64,000 bases of DNA from Trochalopteron elliotii (GCA_024734555.1 JANPWX010000452.1:1617355-1681354), one strand, 5' to 3'. Shown: positions 1-11,661, numbered from the stretch's first letter. The notes: generated by a model not told the origin, from the letters alone. Made by a program: numbers and translations.

Positions 1-198
1 TACCTGCCTCCTTTTACCTGTTTAAATTGCAGGTTTTTGGATAAAGGGATAAACTACACCTAGCTAAAGTGCAGAGCACACACTCCTCACTAGGTTTCTC
101 CAGACTGTGCTGCTGGCATGGACCAAACAGCTGGGTTCAAACTCTCCTCACAGCTTGCAATAACAGTGGACTGAATTCTGGTGTCTAATATTTTCCAG

Positions 199-347
199 CA
201 GGACTCAAAATGTTACAACAGACCAGGAAAAAATGTTACTTCAACAACTCCGAGAAATTACTAGAGTTATGAAAGAAGGAAAGTTCATAGATGACATCTC
301 TCCTGAGAAGGAAGCTGAGGAAGCTCCTTACATGGCAGACTGGGAAG
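199..347 (+). CDS. RIC3: RIC3 penultimate coding exon
   Basis: The acceptor is a tandem NAGNAG (cagcag at 196-201), so the exon can begin at 199 or 202, differing by one residue. The donor is GAAG|gtaagtg. It encodes RTQNVTTDQEKMLLQQLREI and the conserved VMKEGKFIDDISPEKEAEEA stretch, ending in DWE plus one base. This is the end of the predicted coiled coil and the start of the acidic C-terminal region. Confidence 0.9.
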
Positions 348-1946
348 GTAAGTGAGAACCTTTCTTGCCATTACCCTTACAACGAAAATTGGATAAAGGT
401 TACTCACAGTTTCAGATCCTTTCAAAGTTTTGGTTAACTTTATCCTTCCTTTTCCAGAACCCAGTGTTCAAAACTGGGCAGGAGGTTGCTTGGCTTTTTT
501 GTTTTCCCCAGCCATAACAAAAAAAAAGACTTTGAGGTCTCCAACATTTCTTTTAGTGTAAACACTGCAGTATCTGCTGCCCAAAGTGGCATATGAATAT
601 TCACATATGCTCCATCTGCTGCTGGGGCTTGGCTGCTCTGGGCTTATATCTTTCCCTTTCTGTGCTGGGCTGGATTTCATGACAATCATAAAACCCTTGG
701 AAGTCAGAATCAGTATGTTTTAGATAACTTACAGTTTTTACTTTTGATTAGTCACTCTTTGTTAGCTCCAATGTTGTAAAAGTCAACTCCAGGAAGTCTT
801 TTAAAAACTATTTATTTTAATGTCCTTTCCATTCCTTGGTGTTTACCTGCTACATAAATGTGTTTTCAAGATATCTTAGTTGAGCTGCTCTGTATCATAA
901 TTTTAAATGCAGACTTAATTTCTTGCTTTTTAAAAAGCTTTCAAATATGATCCAAAACATAAAGCATAAACAGTGGCCTTGAGCTCTGTTCATAAAGTCA
1001 AGTTTATGATGTTATTTCTAAAATGAAATACACAAAGTCATTGATGTATCTGTTTTTACAACTTTCTCAGTAATGCTGTTTTATAGCAAGTGTTCAAACC
1101 ATGTATCAGTCAATCTGTAGGCAGGAAAAAAAAGAAGGATCCATTTAAAGATCTAAGACACACCATTTTTACCTGTTAGCCCCCACAGCTTCCAGCAAAG
1201 CTCAGCTTTCACTCCTGGAAGTCAGGACTGATATCCTGGCTCCCTAAAAGTTTTTTTTCATCATCTCCCAAGAAGATGCATTTTGCACATTCTTGCCATG
1301 GATTTAATCCTGTGATGTGTACATGGCATTAAAGAGCTGACACTTGCACTGGCAGTAGAAAAAAACAACTGTCCTGGCCAACTTGCATCCACCACTGAGG
1401 TCAGGACTACTTTTAAATGCTGGTAATACTCCAAGCTGCATATCCCTTTATCCCTAAGGTTATCCAGAAGAGACCTATCCTGTCTACGATAACTCCGATT
1501 GCTTCAAGCGCAAACAGGACACAATCCTCGTGGATTACCCTGACCTGAGCCAGCCCTCTCCAGAAGAGCTGGCAGAAAGAATGGAGGGCATAGAAGATGA
1601 GGAGTATCCTTATGCTGAAACCCTGCTAAGTGATCTCACCACAGGAATGGGTGCTCAGGATTTTATGCCGAAAAAGGATGATGTATCTCTCGGCAGGGAG
1701 GAGAAGAGTGACCTTCCTGCCAGCCAGAGCACTGAGGAGTGCTGCTGTTGCTGTGATGATGATCCTGCTGTCATAGCAGAGAATGCTGGTTTCCACTCTG
1801 AGAGCTGCAGTGAAGTAGAAGAGACAAGCCAAGAGGACCTGTCTGCAGAGTCAGAACATGAAAATGCAGCACTGGAAAAACAAAAAGTCAGTGATTCAGA
1901 GGAGACAGGCACACTGAGAAAGCGCAACACCAAAGTACTTGGTTGA
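199..1946 (+). CDS. RIC3: RIC3, acetylcholine receptor chaperone (3' part, last two coding exons)
   Basis: RIC3 is an ER membrane chaperone that helps fold and assemble nicotinic acetylcholine (notably alpha7) and 5-HT3 receptors. Only the C-terminal cytosolic part is in the window; the N-terminal membrane segments and most of the coiled coil lie upstream. The gene reads join(199..347,1459..1946), with GT-AG borders and a codon split G|GT. Recognisable family blocks are LREITRVMKEGKF, SPEKEAEEAPYM.DWEGYPEETYPVYD, DTILVDYPD, ERM.GIE..E, DPAVIAENAGF and the C-terminal LRKRN. The protein ends 3 residues after RKRNT at a TGA. The second half is acidic and low in complexity, as in other vertebrates. 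It converges on TUB, as in human 11p15. An oddity is a run of five cysteines just before DDDPAV. Identity rests on remembered family motifs and is very secure. Confidence 0.93.
348..1458 (+). other. RIC3: RIC3 intron
   Basis: This 1.1-kb intron lies between the last two RIC3 coding exons, with GT...AG borders. It is AT-rich. No repeat or further exon was recognised. Confidence 0.85.
1459..1946 (+). CDS. RIC3: RIC3 last coding exon
   Basis: The acceptor is tccctaag|GTTATCC and the frame continues G|GT TAT CCA (GYPEETYPVYD). It stays open to TGA at 1944-1946. It contains DTILVDYPDLSQPSPEELAE, the ECCCCCDDDPAVIAENAGF block and the terminal LRKRNTKVLG. Most of this exon is Glu/Asp/Ser-rich and likely disordered. 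Confidence 0.93.
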
Positions 1947-2720
1947 TAGGGACAACAGTGGATGCTATATGGATGGTAAAGATAGAGGTCATAAACTGTC
2001 ATCCATATGGGTTTTGTTCCTCCCAGTGAGAACTCTGTGTTCATCTCCTTGTACCTATTGCATTCTTGTGGTACCAGTCACATTATCTGCCTGAACTGGA
2101 AGCCAATGCCCTCTTTCATGCACTCATCATGGGTTACCATGATGCTGCTAACAGTGCTTCGTCCTTGATTTTTGAAGCCTTGTGTTTTGGAGCAGATATT
2201 TGTGACTCATTCCTTTTCAATTCTGAAGGAGCCATCCTTAGTTTTGCCCTTTGTCACCCCAGAGTTTACCAAATGTCTCTTCTGACTTTTTCAAAAACAT
2301 CCCTGTGCTACCAGTTAGGAGAGTTAATCAAGTCCGTATAGATGCATGACTTTACTGGGATGCTGAAGGACAAAATATGCCTTCTTTCTCTTAGCTCAGT
2401 GTTAGCTGGTCAGCAGAGCAGATCACAGTCACACACGACTCTCTCTGTCATTGCTCGCTACGCTTGAGAAACTGCTGTCACTACAATCCACAAAGCTCCT
2501 GTGCTACCCCACAGCCCCTTTCCCAGTTATTCCATGTTGTTGAAACAGTAGCCTAATCCATGTTGTGTTACTTGTGTGAGCAAGACTGGAGCTCTGTGAG
2601 TCATGCTTTAACTTTGCCTTAGCTGTGGTGAAATTCCCAGATGATTGCAGGAAGTGGACTACAATGTGTGAGAGCACTGAAAATATCCCTGGAGATTAAA
2701 ACCAAAAAAGCAGTGTTAAG
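1947..2720 (+). other. RIC3: RIC3 3' UTR (end approximate)
   Basis: This is non-coding sequence after the RIC3 stop. The first plausible poly(A) signal in the + direction is ATTAAA at 2695-2700, so a short form could end near 2720. Later signals (ATTAAA 3868-3873, AATAAA 4432-4437) would allow much longer 3' UTRs. The true end cannot be fixed from sequence. Confidence 0.5.
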
Positions 2721-3089
2721 ATTTGTCTGTAAAGGAGAGAACAGCATGAGGGGGACCCTCAGACTGAAGGTAGCAGGTAGGCTTTTCCTTCTTCCTGGAA
2801 ATCTGCAAGTTTTTTATGCTTTTAGAATATTGTTGATAGGGTCATGTTGAGGCAACCCCAGGTATGGGAGGAGGAGGGTGCTGGAGCCAAGGGCTCCTCA
2901 GGGGAGGTGGCACATGGTCCCTGTGCCCAAGGGACAGCCTTTCCTGTACAAGCAGCATAGCAGGTGGGATGGGCTCCAGGAAAGGGCCCCTCAGCCCTCT
3001 CCTGCTTCTCCTGTATCCAGGCAGTTTTCAGGCCCACCATAACTCAGTGTATAGGGCCACTCTCATGGCCCAGTCACAGTGGCTGTTTG

Positions 3090-3128
3090 TGATGTCACCA
3101 GTCCCCTGAGTGCTCTGGCACTATAGAA
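3090..3128 (+). promoter_or_regulatory. CRE-like and TATA-like pair upstream of the 3267 frame
   Basis: TGATGTCA at 3090-3097 is one base from the consensus CRE TGACGTCA. CTATAGAA at 3121-3128 follows about 24 bp later, and the ATG lies about 140 bp further on. This spacing is common in compact, germ-cell-type promoters. It could be chance in this GC-rich segment. Confidence 0.3.
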
Positions 3129-3266
3129 GCAGGGCCCTCTGCAGCTGCCCCCCTGTCCACCCAGCTCCGGGGCCCTTGATGAATGTGTGGCAGGAAGAAA
3201 AGGCAGAGCAGCGAGGTGGATGGCTGCCCACCTTTGTAAGGGACGGCAGCAGGGCCCCTTCCAGTG

Positions 3267-3674
3267 ATGGACGAAGAGGAAGGCATGTGCCAGGAGGAGG
3301 CCACGGAAGAGGAGGAAGAAAATTCCCCCTGTGCCATGAGTGCCACCTCCCTCAGTTCCCTGGTCATGGCCATGCAGAGCTTGGCTCTGTGCCAGCGCAG
3401 GGGCATCGGCCTGCGAGGGAGCCACCAGAGCAGTGAGCTGGCTGGGCACCCACAGAGACACGTCCAGCAGTGCCCAGAGAGGGAGTCACTCCCTCTGGGC
3501 ATGAGAAATGGCAACCGAAGGTGCAGGAGGAGGAGGAGGAGGAGGGGAAAGAGAAGGAGGAGCATCAGCCCTTGCACCATGAGAGCCATGGCCAACGTGC
3601 GAGGGACGACATCCAGCGCGTGCCTCCAGGAATTCTGGCGGCTCAAAGCCCGCACCTGCCTGACTGAAAAATAA
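3267..3674 (+). CDS. Possible intronless gene: acidic/arginine-rich, cysteine-containing 135-residue protein of unknown function
   Basis: The frame starts at an ATG in a strong context (G at -3 and G at +4) and is open for 135 codons to TAA. The N-terminus is acidic (MDEEEGMCQEEATEEEEE). The middle is basic, with RRCRRRRRRRGKRRRSISP at about residues 85-103. Eight cysteines are spread along the chain. G and C are common at third positions outside the AGG tract. A CRE-like TGATGTCA lies at 3090-3097, a TATA-like CTATAGAA at 3121-3128, and ATTAAA at 3868-3873, about 195 nt after the stop. This layout resembles small spermatid-type nuclear protein genes, but I recognise no family. The arginine run comes from an (AGG)n tract that is also open in another frame as poly-Glu, and the segment could be RIC3 3' UTR. 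Coding status is therefore uncertain. Confidence 0.35.
   Translation: MDEEEGMCQEEATEEEEENSPCAMSATSLSSLVMAMQSLALCQRRGIGLRGSHQSSELAGHPQRHVQQCPERESLPLGMRNGNRRCRRRRRRRGKRRRSISPCTMRAMANVRGTTSSACLQEFWRLKARTCLTEK
3525..3557. repeat. (AGG)n purine tract
   Basis: A short AGG repeat with interruptions (gcaggaggagg...). It encodes the Arg run in one frame and Glu in another. It is likely polymorphic and is a reason for caution about the overlapping reading frame. Confidence 0.8.
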
Positions 3675-3867
3675 GCAACAAGGATGAAAATGCTGTCATC
3701 CTCCTTCTTTGGTACTTTGGCCACAGCACCTGTGCTCCCATGACCCCTGAAGTAGGAGGTGTTTTTTTAGAAACTTTCCAGTTCCATGTCCACATCCTGC
3801 TTTACTGTTGCCACCTTACATCCTGAAGGTTTTTAGGCTATGACATCAACAGTTTGAGACTAGTTTT

Positions 3868-3873
3868 ATTAAA
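3868..3873 (+). terminator. Candidate poly(A) signal ATTAAA
   Basis: ATTAAA lies 194 bases after the stop of the 3267-3674 frame, within tttattaaacag. It could serve that candidate gene or a long RIC3 3' UTR. Confidence 0.3.
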
Positions 3874-4645
3874 CAGAGTAAAGTTATCATAATGAAAGCA
3901 TGGACCCCTAAGAATTTTTACTTAGCAAATGTGCTAGGGAATATTATGGAGTCCCAGCCTGCATGTGGGGCCTGTCCCACTGGCTCACCCATTCCACCTC
4001 CTGGCATCAGCATCATTTGTTGATTGCCATGCATTATATGAGCCCTTCCTTCTCATCCCCTACCCCACCCTTCCTGGAGCTCCTCTGCTCTGAGCCACAG
4101 GGAAAGGACATGAATTGACTTGGCTTTCACCAGGCTACTGGGCTGAGGTGACAGGAGTTATCCCCAAGAGGGGGACACTGAGGTTCCTGGGGTCTGGAGG
4201 TGGGGTTGCTTCAGTCTGAGGACAACAACAATGCCTGATGAATGAGTGAAGTCATCCTTGCATTAGGAATATTAGCAGACCAAGCCGAGAATGTAGACAG
4301 CTGTTTCTTTGGAGAAGCAGCAGATGGCAGTTCAACCAGGAAAAAGTGCTGGCCTTTGCATGGAGGTCCCTTCTAGATGCTTCACAGGAAGTTCCTTTCA
4401 GTGTTGGGAAGAACATTTTAAAAAACCAAACCAATAAACCAAAAAACTTAACAGTAGAATTTCTTTCTTCCTTTCTTTTTTGGGATTTGGTGAGTGCCTA
4501 TGGATTCCTCTGTCCCCTCTTGTTATCCGGAGTCCTGGAAGGGTATTGATGTGTGGGGTATAGGCCCTGCCCAGGCCTTGGAGATGGTGAGGAGTTGGGG
4601 CCCATGGCACACCAGGGCAGGCTGAGGGAGCTACCTCTAGTCATG

Positions 4646-4735
4646 AGGGTGGGTGGTGGTGGAGCAGGTGGCCCAGTGAAAGTGTGGGTGCCCCATCCTT
4701 GTCAACATTCAAGGCCAGGTTGGCTCTGGTCTAGT
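4646..4735 (+). mobile_element. Old CR1 LINE 3' fragment
   Basis: It resembles the CR1 3' end: a ggtggtgg start, then tgccccatcc.tg..a.cattcaaggccaggttgg and ctggtctagtg. The same motif occurs in the clear CR1 at 63.0 kb. It is diverged and truncated at both ends. Confidence 0.6.
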
Positions 4736-5276
4736 GTCAGCCTCACCCCAGTGTTCAGCCAAGCCCTTACACCATTCCCGAGTCTTCCCAAGGAAATGGT
4801 AGGAGATGTGCTGGAGCCCTGCTGTGGATACAGGCACAGCCCAGTGTGAGGCTGACATCCTTTCTCTGGATTGTCACAGACGGGTGAGTGCTGCCTGGTT
4901 GTCACCAGAACTGTGACACTGAGGCAGAAACCCAGGAGCACAGGGCAGGCATCCCACTGCATCTACACCCACCATGGGCCTCTGGGACACTCTACTTTAA
5001 TGGAATAAATTGGATTCCCCTGGTCTGCACCAGCTCCAAGCCAAATGCTGGGTGCCAGTCAGGGTGGGGCGCTGGCCTGGGGCCACCCCCACAGAGCTGC
5101 TCACATCTGGCCCTCGGTGCTGGGATGGGGTGTGGGGGAAGTGCCCATGGCAATGCCCCAGGAGAAGGGCCTGCCTTTCCAGAGTCACCACCCAGCCCTG
5201 TTTCATGCCAACCCCCCCAGCCCAGCCCCCAGAGTATCTGTATCCCTGAATTATGGGTCTGGCCCACCAACTGCCC

Positions 5277-5301
5277 TCACCACCACCACCGCCACCACCG
5301 C
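5277..5301. repeat. (CAC)n microsatellite
   Basis: An imperfect CAC/CGC triplet run (caccaccaccaccgccaccacc) inside the GC-rich pocket. Confidence 0.8.
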
Positions 5302-5567
5302 TGGGTGCCATTGTTCCAAATATACCAATAATCCACACAGTCTGGGAATCCACCTCGCAGACATCACCAGGGGAATGTGCATTTGTGTTGCTCCTCATGA
5401 TGGCCATCATTCTCCAGGTGGGAGTTGCCCAATCCTCTTGGCACAGCGTTATTGTGTGCTCCTAGAAGAATTGTGTTGTACCAGACGTTTTCTCCCTGGT
5501 TTGCAAAACCTCAGCCAAGGGGGTTCCCTTTTCAATGCCAGGTCTATTTCCCATTGTTTCATGCACT

Positions 5568-5631
5568 AAAAAGGACTTGAACCCCTCTTTTACATGGAAA
5601 AAAAAAAGGAGCTGAACTCCCCTTTTACATG
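5568..5631 (+). repeat. Imperfect 35-bp tandem duplication
   Basis: Two adjacent copies share the form A-run, gga.ctgaac.cc..cttttacatg, ending at 5596 and 5631. They are separated by a poly(A) run. Confidence 0.6.
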
Positions 5632-8600
5632 TGCCTTGCAAGGGCTCTAATCCCTTACACCTTAGAAGTTGTTAGGGCTACTTTTAACACCTGGGACAGA
5701 GCTAAAGGCTTTCTGTTTCTTTACAGCAAGGTGTCAGAGAGCCTCAAGAACTCATTCCTGAGGTGTCAGTGGCCTTGGCAGGCCCTTCCCAGGGACTAGT
5801 AAGTGCTCTCTGAATGTAGTGAGCTTTGACTTGTGTAGCAGCTCACCAGCAGCCTTCAAACTGGGATTCTTCCTGTTTGAATATTTCCTTTTTGCCCTTT
5901 GCCCCAGCTTTCCTCCCTCAGGAAGAAAACCAGAAATGTTTCCCTAAACAGATATGTCTATTTAGAGGAGCATTTTAGAAAAGGCCTATCGAATATGTGT
6001 CTCCAGCTTTCACAACTATTAACTGTTCACTTCTACTAGAGAACACTTGTAATTTGAAGGACAGCTTAGCTGATCAAAATCAGGATTCTCAGAGAACTTT
6101 GATTAAGTAAGTAAATCAAAATCATAGGTCAGAACATCAGCAAAGCTGGGAATTTGAGAAAAAGTCACAGAAGCTCAGGTGGATGTCCACTGGAAGCAGT
6201 CATGCTCTTTAAAAGCACATACTCCTTTACTTTTGATGTTTCCCACCTGGCAAATGAAATGGCTGTACTTTTTTTTAAAGCTAAAAGAAACAGCACGTGT
6301 TGTTAAAATGAAATATTGTGATAAAATTAGGTTTTAAACCCCACAAATGGGCTTAGTTCTCCCTGGATATTGGAGAATGGTTACAGATTGTTTCGGACAT
6401 TCCATGGGATCAGGAAAAAAGCAAACAGTAAGATCACTGCTGGCCTCAAAAATACTCTAAAGAGCATTAGTTATCAAATGGTATTGGGAAAACAAATATC
6501 TTAGAAGTTTATGACCTAACTCTTTGCATTAGCAATTTGTGTCCATATCTTGGATTTTTAATTTTCCAGCTAAGAATAAGAAAACTATGCTTACCTTTGA
6601 GAACACAGAACAACCTTCTATTTAAATAGCATTTACTTGTACATTCTATTAAAAAATAATAAAATTCTGTGTTTCTAACCTCATGTATCACAAGCAATGG
6701 GGAAGAGAAACCAGGTAAGAGTTAGAAAATCATCTATCTATCAATGGTTTTATATTGACCACATATTTCAAAGCAAATGAATCAGACAGACTGAGCATCC
6801 CAAACACAGCTGGAAAGGTTGGTCTGGGTCAAGCTGATTTTTCTCAGCTTTGGAGCTTCATCAGTTTTTTTGGCGGGGGGCACAGATTCCTGAAGAGCAA
6901 ATAGATACCTCTCCTTTTCCTCAGTGATCTTCCTGGGATGGCTTAGAGAGTGCTCAGAGACCACTCCTCTTCTCTGTTAGGATCAAACGCCTGCCCAATT
7001 GCAAGATTACCCAAACTATATTGCTCCTGACAGAGGAAACTGTAAAAATACAGTTTAAATGGCACTGGAAACTCCTTATGTTAAATAACTCCATATCCAG
7101 TGGAAGTAATTTATTGTGGTGTTTCCAGCCTTGGGTAGGGAAAGACATTGTTGTGTCAAACAAGTTAAGTTTAATATTTCTGCACAGTGTTCTGTATTCA
7201 CAAACACTGGAGCCTTTATGACACACACCAGGTAAATTATGTGAGAATACAAAAATCAGTCATTGCACATAATGGTAAATAAATACATTTACTCCGGAAT
7301 ACCAAAGAGTTTCTTCAAAAAATTTAATTTGCAAAAGCACATTCTTGCAGGTTTATCTAAAACTCTCTAAAGTCTGAACAAAAAGGGAGATGCCTGACTA
7401 CTCGAAACAGGCCAAGACAGTCTTGTGTGCAAACAAGCCTGATGTTACAGCTATGGTGAAAAAACATGTCTGGTTAGTTCTCATTATTAGGTCATTTTTT
7501 TGTCAAATTTGATATATTTGATATATCCCATTCCTTAAAACCCCACATGTAAAGAAAATATAGACCATAACATATGCAAATTCTACTGTATAACATTGGT
7601 TTATTTAAGAAAGGCAAAGAGATGAATCAGAAAATGTTTACTGTGGGAATTAAAAAAAAAAGAAAATAAAAAAATTAATCTGCTTTTTAATTTTCTAGGG
7701 ACAGAAACATTCATGTAGCACATTTTCTACTTCTTGAAGTTTAAGTAAACAAGTCAGAAACAAAGGTTATTTTTTCTTTACAGGCAAGTATAGTCTCGAC
7801 ATATTCTAAAATGGGTATTTCTACAGCTGCTCCCAAACACTGGATCTTTCAGACTGTCATTAGTTGGATGAAGACAGTGTTGGAAAGTACAAAATCAGCT
7901 CAGTGGCTATTAGGAACTCTCAGAAATGAACCACCTCTAGAGTGTGTACTTTCTGAGACACTTCTAGAGGTGCAACAAATTACAAAACATCCTCCACAGA
8001 CATATTTTTGTTTTGTTTCCCTGCTCTTGAGTATAAGAAATTGTTCAAAAAGGAGAAACAAAAGCCCTGGTCTTGTGATCATGGGGTTGAAATTGGCTCA
8101 CTGCATGGATCAATCCCACTGAAAAGTCAGCTCAAAGGAAAAGCAGATGGTTCTTTGTAATAGATACTTACATGGGGAGCATGAGAGAGAACAACTCTAT
8201 AATCTTTTCAACAGAATAAAAAAATCACTTGCTCAAAATGATTTTAAAAGAGGTTTCAAATAACTGACTCTTTTAGAGATATCTTGCAAAGATTAACCCC
8301 AAGGCAAAGTAATATTATGGTTTATGCTGTCACTGTGAACAGAGGAGAAAAAAGATATCACCAAAGGAGTTTTCTTAAGACTGTATCCATATTTATATGT
8401 GTGTGCACAAATGTTTGCACATCTAAACCTGAAAAATGTTGGGAAAGTCATAAACTAAACCCATTCCACACTTAATACTGACAATCCTGCTGGACATATA
8501 TGTATGTCCATCCCCTTTATACTTTGGATACAACTGTCAGAGACCTGATTTTCCTGTCACTGAGCACAAGATTTTAATTTGACATAAACTTAGTTTCAAT

Positions 8601-11240
8601 CACCAGAAAAGATGTTTACAATTTTAGGATAATAAAAATTATTAAAGCTCCAATATTTGTCTTTTTCATACATGTTTTTCAGTAAGCCACTGTAAGAGGT
8701 TTGTTTCTTGCAGACCTTGTTTCTTAGGGAAACTCCCTGTGTGATTTGCAAGTTCTTGTGCAGGTTCAGTTCCACCCTATTTTATCCCTCAAATCATGGG
8801 CAAGAGTTTGTTCTTCTAAATGCTCTGTGGAGTTGCAGTAATGACATCACTGAATTTGGCAGCACATTTAATGGAAAAGGTTAGCATTTTTCACCAACAT
8901 ATTCAAGATCCCCCCTTTGAGTGTCAACAAGTCTTCATGGGATAGATGTAAGAGCAAACTTTGGCCTCCCTTCCAAATCAGATTTTCTGAAATGTTCATG
9001 GCAGTAATGCCCAGTTTTTGTGATCCAGTTAAGCCCACATTTAAACAAAGACAAGAAGACATGAGGACTCTGGCGGGGACACACATGTGTGGTGTTATGG
9101 AGAGACAACAGAAGTTATAGAAAGAAACATTGGTTACACCAGCAGGCTTGGGGTTAGGCCTGACACAGAAATAAAAGGGTGAAAAAGACATCATGAAGAG
9201 ATCTGTACAGAAATAGAGCAGTTCAGATGAGAAACAAATGGTTTGGGCAGAGTTATTACCAATATAACACAACATAAGCAGTGACCATCAGTCTGTCACT
9301 GAACACTGAAATCCAGGACTCCCTCTCAGCAGGGCTGAGCAGTGTGCCCATTCTCTGGCAGGAAATCTCCTCCTGCCATTCCCAGCACAACCCACTGCCT
9401 GCCCTCCATGCTGGACTTCCCCCACATCTGCAAACGGAGCTTGTCTGCACTCCTTGGATTCTGTGCTGCCTTTTTCTGGGCTCAGGGCTCAAAATAGTGC
9501 AAGTTTAACAAAAAGGTGTTCTCTTCTGCAAGGCAATGCCAACACAGGGAAAGTTCAAGTAACTGAAAGAGCCACAGGTCCCAGTTTTTGCCTTCAGGAG
9601 GAGCTCTTTCTTCAGGATTGGGAGAGCTGTAATTTAATGGCTTCGGTTCAGCATTTTCTCTGCTAAGCTTCCATGCACGTCTCTGCAGCCGTGTCCTCTG
9701 ACTGGTGACAGACACACAAGGTAGGGGACAGCACACGGGGACAAGCATGCACTGTGACAGAGCAGGGTGACAGTGAGCATGGGAGAGCTGCAGTGCTCCG
9801 TGATAAACCCGCTGTGTGTGCTTTTCTGACATGGCTTGCATGAATGCTAAGAGGGGCTCTCATCCTCCAGATCCAGGCAGATAGGAATGAAGAAGAAAAA
9901 GAGAAAGGAAGATTATTTTCTGAGAAACAAGCATACCCTCTGATGGGCACTGTAAAATCAACCTAGTTCTATGGGCATCTTTTACATCACACTCCTAGAG
10001 CCAAGCTCTGCTAGGCTAGTAAAGCATCCTGGCACCACAAAATCCCAAGCAGAAGGCACACTGTTGTCAGGAAGCTTAAATTCATCATACAGGTGGCAAT
10101 AAATCAGAGAGTGCTGAAAACTAATGCAGTAGGAAAACAGGACTTGGGAAATGTGGCCTCTATACTGTGCAGGTGCTGAGCTTTGAGGTACAGTTCAAGA
10201 AGCCAAAAAATGTGGTGCAGTAAGTCCTAAGTGCCACCCTGAGAGTGCAGAGGGGTGAATCCCTTTAACATGTTCACCAGGGCTTGGTCAGAAACCTGTT
10301 CAGCACTTCAAAATTCCCCAACGACCTTGAACTGCTCAACTTGATGAATACCCAGGTGGAAGATTATGCAACCAGAATTGAAGGCCACCCTACTTCAAAA
10401 TGAGAACATTTACACAGGGATTTAACACACTTCAATTCACAGATATTGACTTTATAGAGCTTTCAGTGACTTAGTGTTCTGAAGTGTCCCCATATGGAAA
10501 AACCTGCACACGTTTGAAAGAAAAGAAAGTTATGGATGGGGTGGGGGGGAAAAAAAAAAAATCAGGGAATTTAAAGCAAAACAAGGAATTCCAGTGACAC
10601 AGATTACCAAGAAGCTGAAAAGCACCAACCACCTGCCAGAAAGTATTTGAAGTGATACCAAATAGGAATTCAACCTTGTGGACTTGTGCAATGTAGTTCA
10701 AAAGACAGAATAAACAGTACTTTTGAAAACAAGGGTTTGGGGGTTTTTTGGAAAGAAAAGAAAACCAACAAAAACGTTGTCACAGTATCACTGGACTCAG
10801 TAACTCTTGAGAATTCCTCAGTTAGAGCTATATTCCACAATCAGCTTTTTGAGATGACACTGTTAGAAATCTTGTAAGAGTACACATCACTGCTGCAGCC
10901 CTACTTTAAAACAGAAGTCAGAATTAACAGTAGATGGAATTTATTTTCAGCCTACATTGTAAAACACTGAATCCCCAACTAAATACAATTAGGAATGAAA
11001 TACAGCTTCATTGTTTGGGGTTTTTTTTACTTAGGAAAACTCAGGGCTCTTGATTTAAATATTTTGCTGAGCAACTTTTCAGTTCCTGACATTTGCTCAG
11101 TGTTCCCATGTTTGTTTGGGGTCATTCTCATAAATTAATTTGCATGAAACTCAGTTTCAGTGCAGCTTAATTGCCTGATGAGAACTCTGTAGCTACATGG
11201 TTTGGTTTTCCAGTATTCTAAAGTGAAGCAGTTCGGTCTT
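5632..11240. other. Intergenic sequence, nothing recognised
   Basis: About 5.6 kb of AT-rich sequence. Open frames are short and show no family resemblance or consistent splice borders. No transposable element was recognised. It is probably intergenic between the RIC3 3' end and the TUB 3' end. Confidence 0.6.
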
Positions 11241-11244
11241 CAAG

Positions 11245-11305
11245 ATGAAGTTCAAAATTGAGACCCTCTTTCTCCTCGTGCTCACCCATGGCAACAGCTG
11301 GAACA
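11245..11305 (+). CDS. Possible first coding exon encoding a signal peptide
   Basis: The ATG has A at -3 (caagATGa) and opens MKFKIE followed by a hydrophobic TLFLLVLTHG core and NSWN, then a donor at A|gtaagg. This has the n-region/h-region form of a secretory signal peptide and leaves one base of the next codon. In-phase acceptor candidates follow on the same strand at 11,662 and 13,739, each opening a Ser/Thr-rich frame. No known gene is expected between RIC3 and TUB, and I do not recognise the protein. No clear TATA box was seen. Treat it as a hypothesis. Confidence 0.3.
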
Positions 11306-11585
11306 GTAAGGAATAATAACATTCCTGGTTGGCAAAAAAGCCTTTAGCTAATTCAGGCATACAGCACTAAGTGTCAGTGATTTTGTCTAAAAATCCTGGC
11401 TTTTTCTTGGATGAAAAGTTTATATTTTTAGTAACAAATACCACACCACATGTAAGGCAGCAGGAAATGAGGCAGAGCCTTTACCAGAAAACACGGCTCT
11501 ATTTGTGTTTAGCACTGGAAATACTGCCCTTCAGAAAGAAATGTAGTGGTGCACAAACCAGCAGCATCATTAGGCAAAACCCAAG

Positions 11586-11640
11586 GAAAGCATATTATTA
11601 TATAATATGCTGAGATAGATATATTTATATATAATATAAT
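11586..11640. repeat. AT-rich low-complexity stretch
   Basis: A TAT/ATA-rich segment (tattattatataatatgc...atatataatataataac) capable of self-pairing. It is not assigned to a known element. Confidence 0.6.
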
Positions 11641-11661
11641 AACTATGTTATGTTTTTCCAG

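Noticed and set aside
3095..3724. 209-codon - strand open frame opposite the arginine-rich candidate
   Set aside because: It is a long frame caused by high GC and the CCT tract, giving Leu-rich low-complexity sequence. It lacks a promoter or poly(A) signal on that strand.
4997..5569. Several overlapping 80-174-codon frames in the GC-rich pocket
   Set aside because: All are Pro/Gly/His-rich, occur in several frames at once and lack start context or splice support. This is what GC-rich sequence gives by chance.
7811..8122. 103-codon + strand open frame in the intergenic region
   Set aside because: No family resemblance, no neighbouring exon and an AT-rich setting.
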